A DNA stretch of 27,789 nt from CAYLRU01 sp964386565 (GTDB taxonomy: Bacteria > Desulfobacterota > Desulfobacteria > Desulfobacterales > UBA5616), in assembly GCA_964386565.1 (NCBI GenBank), contig CAYLRU010000035.1:1-27789 (forward strand), in the 5' to 3' direction. A program made the translations under genes and the position numbers. The notes under the pieces were generated by a model. The model made no database searches, was not told the origin of the DNA, and saw only the letters and a list, made by a program, of their open reading frames with translations. Shown piece after piece: positions 22,993-27,789 of this stretch (position 1 is its first letter; every line of letters begins with the position of its first letter).

Positions 22993-24702
22993 ATGATGAT
23001 ATCTTTGATAAAATATGGTCTGTATGCCGGTCTGCTTATCGTAATCTGTGCCGGTATCCTGTATCATGTCTCGTCACGGCCGAAAAGACGGGTTTATCTT
23101 AACGGTCATGTGATTACCATGGACGTGGAAAATCCCGTGGTTGAAGCTGTTGCCGTTCGGGACGGCATTATTGAAGCGGTTGGAAGCAATGAAGAGATCA
23201 AGGCGTATATACGGAGCGCCGGCGAAATTGTTGACCTGGGCGGAAAAACCATGATTCCCGGTATTATCGATGCACACAGCCATTTCCCCGGCTCCGGCCT
23301 TTATGAAACCGCCGCAAATTTAAACAGTCCGCCCATCGGTAAAATTCAGACCATCAGCCAGGCAATCGACGCCATCCGGGAAAAAGCCGCCCGGACGAAA
23401 AAGGGGAAATGGGTATTGGGTTTTGGTTATGACGACACGCTGCTTTTGGAAAAACGGCATCTGACCCGTGAAGACCTGGATCAGGCATCAACCGAGCATC
23501 CCATATATGTCATGCATATTTCCGGGCACATCGGCGTGGCCAACAGCCTTGCCCTGGAACGGGCGGGAATCGATTCGGAGACAAAAAACCCGGAAGGCGG
23601 CATCATCCGAAAAGATGAAAAGAGCGGAGAACCATTAGGGATTCTGGAAGAAAACGCCCAGTACCCGGTTCAGACCATTGCCATGCGGTTTTCCACGATA
23701 GACCGGCTTAAAATTATCAAGAAAGGGGCTGACGGGTATGCCCGAATGGGCGTCACCACGGCCCAGTGCGGATTGGCAGATGAAAAAACCCTCAAGGGCC
23801 TGTCGTTTACCAGTCGGCTGAATATCGTTCCCCTTCGGCTCATGGTCTGGCCTAACTATAACCTGGGGAGGAAAATCATCAGCAAGGAATTTGATCCTGA
23901 AAAATTCAATACGAAAAAATTTCAGGTCGGCGCCATTAAACTTATCGCCGATGGATCCATACAGGGATACACGGGTTATTTGAGCCGTCCTTACCACACG
24001 CCGTTTAACGGAGACGCGCAATATCGGGGGTATCCCACCATCGACCGGGAAACATTAACCCAGATGATCTCGACGGTTCATAAAGCCGGATATCAACTGG
24101 CCATTCACGGCAACGGCGATGCAGCCATTGATAATATCATTTATGCCTTTGAAGCGGCCCAGAAGGAAAGTTTTCAAAAAGATCCCCGCCTCATCCTTAT
24201 CCATGCCCAGATGTCGCGGGATGATCAATTGAATCGCATGAAGGAACTGGGCATTACGCCGAGTTTTTTTGTGGCCCATACCTATTACTGGGGAGATCGT
24301 CACTGGGATATTTTCATGGGACCGGAACGGGCAAGACGCATAAATCCTTGTAATTCAGCGATTCAAAAAGGTATTCCGTTTTCGATTCACCTGGACACCC
24401 CGGTGGTGCCCATGAATCCCATGCTCCTGGTCTGGACGGCCGTCAACCGGACATCCACCAGCGGCAGGGTCATCGGTGAAGAAGAGAAGATCACTCCCCT
24501 GCAGGCCCTGAGGGCCATAACAATTGATGCGGCCTGGCAGACATTTCAGGAGGAGAACCGGGGTTCCATTGAAAAGGGCAAATACGCCGATCTTGTCGTG
24601 CTGTCCGATGACCCCCTGAAAAACCCCGAAGGTATTCGAAATATCGAGGTGATAGAAACAATCGTCGGAGGGAAAACCGTTTATAAACAGGATGCTTCCT
24701 GA
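22993..24702 (+). CDS. Membrane-anchored amidohydrolase (YtcJ-like, amidohydrolase_3)
   Basis: A 569-aa metal-dependent amidohydrolase. An N-terminal hydrophobic segment (about 5-24) followed by SSRPKRR makes a signal anchor or uncleaved signal peptide, so the enzyme likely faces the periplasm. The core has the family's metal HxH in GIIDAHSHFPG (near residue 96-98), then YVMHISGHIGVANSLAL, KLIADGSIQGYTGYL, LAIHGNGDAAIDN, LIHAQM, and the closing KGKYADLVVLSDDP. These are YtcJ/NfdA-type (formamide- or exoenzyme-like) landmarks. The physiological substrate is unknown. Tandem ATGs occur at 22993 and 22996 behind AGGAAGGG. It appears monocistronic and converges on the octahaem cytochrome gene with 60 bp between. 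Confidence 0.9.
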   Translation: MMISLIKYGLYAGLLIVICAGILYHVSSRPKRRVYLNGHVITMDVENPVVEAVAVRDGIIEAVGSNEEIKAYIRSAGEIVDLGGKTMIPGIIDAHSHFPGSGLYETAANLNSPPIGKIQTISQAIDAIREKAARTKKGKWVLGFGYDDTLLLEKRHLTREDLDQASTEHPIYVMHISGHIGVANSLALERAGIDSETKNPEGGIIRKDEKSGEPLGILEENAQYPVQTIAMRFSTIDRLKIIKKGADGYARMGVTTAQCGLADEKTLKGLSFTSRLNIVPLRLMVWPNYNLGRKIISKEFDPEKFNTKKFQVGAIKLIADGSIQGYTGYLSRPYHTPFNGDAQYRGYPTIDRETLTQMISTVHKAGYQLAIHGNGDAAIDNIIYAFEAAQKESFQKDPRLILIHAQMSRDDQLNRMKELGITPSFFVAHTYYWGDRHWDIFMGPERARRINPCNSAIQKGIPFSIHLDTPVVPMNPMLLVWTAVNRTSTSGRVIGEEEKITPLQALRAITIDAAWQTFQEENRGSIEKGKYADLVVLSDDPLKNPEGIRNIEVIETIVGGKTVYKQDAS

Positions 24703-24762
24703 AAACCGATAAACGTCAAACATCCTTCCGACTTTAATGACCTGTGATGCAGCATCATCGGA

Positions 24763-26154
24763 TTACTGCTTGTCGGGAAACACCTCCTTGGGCTGCACCG
24801 TGTTACCGGTTGCATTGGGATAATCCGTTGCCTTGTAGGCTGTCTCATTGTGTTCGATCAGGTCACGGGCATCTTCCATGAAATTATTGTAACGTTTTTT
24901 GCATTCATAAAAGCCGTGCCACCAGGCATAATCAGGCGCCATCATGGCGGTCCCCATTCGTGCCCTGCGACCCTCATGGTGCCACAATTCATAGAATTCA
25001 ACTTCAAGGCGTTCATCGAAGAATTTTTCCCGATCCAGCAATTTCTTATCATAAAGATCGTCAAGCATGTTTTTGGCCGGCTTGAAGTACACCTCATTGT
25101 ATTCCCCGACCACCTTATCCAGCTTGACGTAATGAGCATCCACCCATGTTTTGCCGTGGCATTGCGTACAGACCGCCTTCATCTTGTCGCGTTCCGCCTT
25201 CCAATTGGTTTTTGCCGGGAAATATTTAAAATCCGAAGGCCGAATGGTCAGCGGTGCCTGGAGTTCCCAGGACAGGCGTTCGGTGACATCATGTGTGGTC
25301 AAAGCGGTTCCGGCGCCGGACATATGGCAGGATGCGCATGTCGGTCCCCTGAAGTCAACACCCGGGGTCCAGGTGCCGGGCGCGGCTGTCCAGTTGTAAT
25401 CATCGCCGTGGGCCGTATAAATGTCGCCGTGTTTTGACTCCATGTAGATTTCGATCTGGGGGTGGTCGGGTCCCAGGTGGCATTGTCCGCAGGCTCCGGG
25501 TTTGCGGGCCTCCATGACGGAAAACAGATGGCGGGTATGGCAGCTTGTACAACTGCCCAGGCTGCCGTCTAAATTGACGCGGCCCACGCCTACGTTTGGC
25601 CAGGTTTCAGGATCGAGCTTTCCGTCCTTTTGCCTTAAAATGGTGCCGTGGCAATGATAACATCCTGCGGCACGTTCAATATCGCTGTTCATTCCCTTTT
25701 TCAGCCAGGGATCGATTTTCCACACGATTTCAATGGTATTGGCGTGTTTACTCTGATTGTACTGCCTGGCTTCATCCGGGTGGCATCGTGAACAGTCCTT
25801 CGGGGTAACGACGGCGGTTATGGGCGTCTTGAATTCGCCGGTTCCGTATGGCTGGTCCGATCGTTCATATTGCTTGTAATGTTCAATGCTTACATCCGGA
25901 TCGAATTCTTCGGCCCTGTGGCAGTCATAGCATGTGATATTTGCGCTGGCATGGCGGCTGTTCGCCCAGTCCGCAAACAACCCCGGATGTTTCTGCTTGT
26001 GGCATTCGATACAGGCCACGGCTTCTTGCGGCATGCTTCTCTCGATCCGGAACTCTTTGAGCCTGGGGGTGTTTTGAGCTGTTGCTTCCATTGCCCGGAC
26101 ACCCGGGCAAATAAAAAATAACATAACAAAAGCCAAACATGCCGTACGTTTCAT
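24763..26154 (-). CDS. Octahaem hydroxylamine oxidoreductase-like cytochrome c
   Basis: A 463-aa periplasmic protein with a Sec signal peptide (cleavage likely after VRA, residue 21). It has exactly eight CxxCH haem motifs, at 48, 75, 121, 165, 202, 222, 273 and 329. The fourth, CYHCHG, is in the position of the catalytic haem of the HAO family. The C-terminal all-helical domain has ARMGTAMMAPDYAWWHGFYE (about 398-417), a family-conserved region. Without the cross-linking tyrosine the family runs as a nitrite or hydroxylamine reductase (epsilon-HAO type). Y409 and nearby tyrosines would have to be tested. The partner upstream is a NrfH/NapC-like quinol oxidase, which suggests reduction. The long frame upstream overlaps that gene and is not used. 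ATG 26154 has GGAGGG upstream and a 1-bp gap to the upstream stop. Confidence 0.93.
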   Translation of the reverse strand: MKRTACLAFVMLFFICPGVRAMEATAQNTPRLKEFRIERSMPQEAVACIECHKQKHPGLFADWANSRHASANITCYDCHRAEEFDPDVSIEHYKQYERSDQPYGTGEFKTPITAVVTPKDCSRCHPDEARQYNQSKHANTIEIVWKIDPWLKKGMNSDIERAAGCYHCHGTILRQKDGKLDPETWPNVGVGRVNLDGSLGSCTSCHTRHLFSVMEARKPGACGQCHLGPDHPQIEIYMESKHGDIYTAHGDDYNWTAAPGTWTPGVDFRGPTCASCHMSGAGTALTTHDVTERLSWELQAPLTIRPSDFKYFPAKTNWKAERDKMKAVCTQCHGKTWVDAHYVKLDKVVGEYNEVYFKPAKNMLDDLYDKKLLDREKFFDERLEVEFYELWHHEGRRARMGTAMMAPDYAWWHGFYECKKRYNNFMEDARDLIEHNETAYKATDYPNATGNTVQPKEVFPDKQ

Positions 26155-26155
26155 T

Positions 26156-26731
26156 TTAACCCTCCTGTTTTCCCGATGTGCCTGAACCCCTGTAGGTAAG
26201 TTTGTATTGTTTGTAATCATAGACCGGGCTTTTCCGGTGGACCAGGTTTTTATGGCAGTCAACGCACTTTTTTTCATACCCCGGCCTGGCATACAAAACA
26301 TCCCGATGGGCAAGCATTGCCCCGCGCCTGTCCGGGATATAAAGGATGTTCCGATGGCATTTTTGACACTGCTCGTTGGTAAAGGATGCATATGCTTTTT
26401 GCCGCTGCAGCGCGTGATCGTATTGACTCATGTCACGGGTAAAATGAAAGAAGATGTCTTTGATGCCATGGGCGGTTTTCGTGTAGAAAAAATTGAACGT
26501 ATCATGGGGCGCCGGGAGATGGCAGTCCATGCAGTCCGCGACAAACCCCTGGGCATTGTTGACGTGGGTGGATGTTTTCCACGTGTTGTAGGCGAACTGG
26601 ATTTCATGGCAGGAGGCACAAAATCCAGGAGTGGATGTTCGAACCATCGTGTAGTAGGAGACACTGAACAGCGGAAAAGCAATGATAATGCCGGCGCCTA
26701 TCAGGATGACCCCGATGAGATATTTTTTCAT
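26156..26731 (-). CDS. Tetrahaem NapC/NrfH-family quinol dehydrogenase (HaoC-like)
   Basis: A 191-aa membrane-anchored cytochrome. One transmembrane helix (about 5-25, uncleaved) is followed by four CxxCH motifs at 38 (CASCH), 67 (CMDCH), 122 (CQKCH) and 156 (CVDCH). The region TPGFCASCHE and the THVNNAQGFVADCMDC stretch are typical of NapC/NrfH proteins that oxidise menaquinol and pass electrons to a periplasmic partner. That partner is the octahaem gene immediately downstream, translationally coupled with a 1-bp gap. It is the first gene of the pair and has a strong upstream promoter. There is no NrfA-type pentahaem gene in the window. Confidence 0.94.
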   Translation of the reverse strand: MKKYLIGVILIGAGIIIAFPLFSVSYYTMVRTSTPGFCASCHEIQFAYNTWKTSTHVNNAQGFVADCMDCHLPAPHDTFNFFYTKTAHGIKDIFFHFTRDMSQYDHALQRQKAYASFTNEQCQKCHRNILYIPDRRGAMLAHRDVLYARPGYEKKCVDCHKNLVHRKSPVYDYKQYKLTYRGSGTSGKQEG

Positions 26732-26800
26732 GGCCGCGCCCTTTGTCGGCGGTTGATTTGCTCCGATAACACAGGGGATTGAAACGGGATAATAATAAAA

Positions 26801-26829
26801 ATATTAACGAATAGAACGGCTTTTGTCAA
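26801..26829 (-). promoter_or_regulatory. Strong sigma-70-type promoter for the cytochrome pair
   Basis: On the minus strand a perfect TTGACA (26824-26829) is followed after 17 bp by TAATAT (26801-26806). The predicted start is near 26794, leaving about 63 nt of leader. The -35 lies inside GTTTGACAAA. No full operator dyad for an NO- or nitrite-sensing regulator is obvious around it. Confidence 0.65.
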
Positions 26830-27108
26830 ACGTCATTTTCCGCAACCGCTTTTGGCCGATATCCCGTACACACCTCAGACAAAGGGATGATCCCGGCACC
26901 GTTGTTTACGAGCCGTTTTCTGCCGCATTCGACAGCAGCAATGAAGCGGTATTGCGTCGGCTGCTTTGCCGGGAACCGAAAAAAGAAATCAAGAAAAAAA
27001 GTGTTGCACCATCACCTGCATTAAGTCCATAATTCAACCCTGGAGTTCATGCGCGTCCGGGTCAATGACGCGTTTGTTCCCGGAAGTTTCAAGGAGCCGG
27101 GGATTTGC

Positions 27109-27136
27109 GTGACATATTTTCATACAACAATAAAAT
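27109..27136 (+). promoter_or_regulatory. Candidate promoter for the TrmO-type gene
   Basis: GTGACA (27109-27114), 16 bp, TAAAAT (27131-27136): five of six matches in each element and a start near 27143, about 28 nt before the ATG. Confidence 0.45.
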
Positions 27137-27170
27137 TGCCGACTGGCAACTGCTGCTGAGGACTGTTTGA

Positions 27171-27656
27171 ATGGAAATGAAAATTGAATACACACCAATA
27201 GGGGTAATTCACACGCCCTTTTCGGATATTAAGGGAATGCCGATCCAGCCTGCCGGCGCGGCCGGTGTTGAAGGGACCGTGGAGATCTTTGAAAAATACC
27301 GGGACGGCCTGAAGGATCTGGACGGGTTTTCCCATATCATGCTGTTGTACCATTTTCATCAAAGCAAAGGCTTCAACCTCCGTGTTGTTCCGTTTTTGGA
27401 TACCGAGGTGCGGGGTCTTTTTGCAACCCGGGCGCCCAGGAGACCGAATACGATTGGGGTATCGGTGGTCCGGCTGGTGGGAATTGATAATGGAATACTG
27501 AACGTGGAAAATGTGGATATGCTGAACAGCACCCCCCTTCTGGACATTAAACCCTATGTGCCGGATTTTGATGCACCGGCTGATATCCGAACCGGCTGGC
27601 TGGAAAATGCCCGGAAAGCCGTTTCCAAACGGAAATCAGACGAGCGGTTCCGGTAA
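27171..27656 (+). CDS. tRNA (t6A37) N6-methyltransferase, TrmO/TsaA family (short form)
   Basis: A 161-aa SAM-dependent beta-barrel protein of the TsaA/TrmO (YaeB) family, which methylates N6 of t6A37 in some tRNAs. Conserved pieces are PIGVIHTPF (near residue 9), LDGFSHIMLLYHFH (about 50-63) and the SAM-site RAPRRPNTIGVSVVRL (about 88-103). A later DIKPYVPDFD motif follows. E. coli TrmO has an extra C-terminal domain of about 80 residues that is absent here, so this is the short form common in archaea and anaerobes. GAGGA is 8 nt upstream of ATG 27171. It is the last gene seen; nothing recognisable follows in the remaining 133 bp. Confidence 0.88.
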   Translation: MEMKIEYTPIGVIHTPFSDIKGMPIQPAGAAGVEGTVEIFEKYRDGLKDLDGFSHIMLLYHFHQSKGFNLRVVPFLDTEVRGLFATRAPRRPNTIGVSVVRLVGIDNGILNVENVDMLNSTPLLDIKPYVPDFDAPADIRTGWLENARKAVSKRKSDERFR

Positions 27657-27789
27657 AGAACGTGTTTCGTCTTTTCAAAAACGACTGTTTAAAGGTGATT
27701 TATTGTATCGCGCTTTCCATTGAAAATACCGATGGGATGTTTTCTTTTTATCAAAAGTCGGGATTTAAAATATAAGATCGGGTTGAATT

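Larger units (their letters stand above)
26732..27170. other. 439-bp intergenic region with two divergent promoters
   Basis: The region between the cytochrome operon and the TrmO-type gene holds a strong minus-strand promoter (26801-26829) and a plus-strand candidate (27109-27136). Between about 26835 and 27105 I see no convincing gene, hairpin terminator or repeat. A 69-codon TTG-started frame exists there but overlaps the cytochrome promoter and looks like chance. Base composition is close to that of neighbouring genes, so the stretch may be a decayed coding remnant. Confidence 0.5.

Noticed and set aside
26155..26391. Extended octahaem cytochrome start
   Set aside because: It runs through the tetrahaem gene in another frame and would bury the signal peptide. 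ATG 26154 has a ribosome-binding site and signal sequence.
26823..27032. 69-codon TTG-started frame upstream of the TrmO-type gene
   Set aside because: It has no ribosome-binding site, overlaps the cytochrome promoter and shows no recognisable pattern.

Overview
The window reads as chromosomal core DNA of a Gram-negative, strictly anaerobic bacterium. The best guess is a member of the Desulfobacterota (Desulfobacterales-like sulfate reducers). The reasons are the moderate base composition, short non-adenylylated-type GlnA, the alaC-hom-thrH arrangement, a cobalamin/radical SAM protein, and multihaem cytochromes with a NrfH/NapC-type quinol oxidase. No sulfate-reduction gene lies in the window, so this placement is inference. 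There are no insertion sequences, integrases, phage genes or CRISPR arrays.

Layout. 1-3716 (minus strand): an amino-acid operon, alaC-like aminotransferase > homoserine dehydrogenase > thrH > DUF167 protein, followed by the initiator tRNA, which has its own promoter. 3897-5959 (plus): purM and tsaD, divergent from that operon. 6043-9497 (minus): MFS exporter > metallophosphoesterase > small winged-helix-like protein > nagZ-type glycosidase. The MFS gene shares a 195-bp divergent control region, holding two overlapping inverted repeats, with a B12-binding radical SAM protein (9693-10970, plus). 11019-14311: a small helical protein (minus), a DUF401 permease and glnA (plus). 14451-16082 (minus): a CrtI-like FAD oxidoreductase. 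16279-17224: cutA (plus) and a VOC-fold protein (minus). 17331-21983 (plus): a six-gene colinear run of HAD phosphatase, citrate synthase, nudC, alpha/beta hydrolase, TIGR04076 protein and YkgJ-type Cys-cluster protein. 21994-22800 (minus): two unrecognised genes, one of which appears to lack a canonical start codon. 22993-24702 (plus): a membrane-anchored amidohydrolase. 24763-26731 (minus): a two-gene respiratory module, a tetrahaem NrfH/HaoC-like quinol oxidase and an octahaem hydroxylamine-oxidoreductase-like cytochrome. 27171-27656 (plus): a short TrmO-type tRNA methyltransferase.

How genes fit together. ThrH next to homoserine dehydrogenase suggests a thrB-independent route from homoserine to phosphohomoserine. 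TsaD and TrmO act in sequence on A37 of ANN-decoding tRNAs (t6A, then m6t6A), although they lie 21 kb apart. The two cytochromes should move electrons from the quinol pool to a periplasmic nitrogen-oxide substrate, most likely nitrite or hydroxylamine. This module is the most distinctive physiology in the window. Most of the remaining genes are housekeeping. The less-explained signals are the possible ATA-initiated gene near 22.5 kb, the apparently leaderless MFS gene, the overlapping dyads at 9.54 kb, and a VOC protein that has lost a metal-ligand glutamate.
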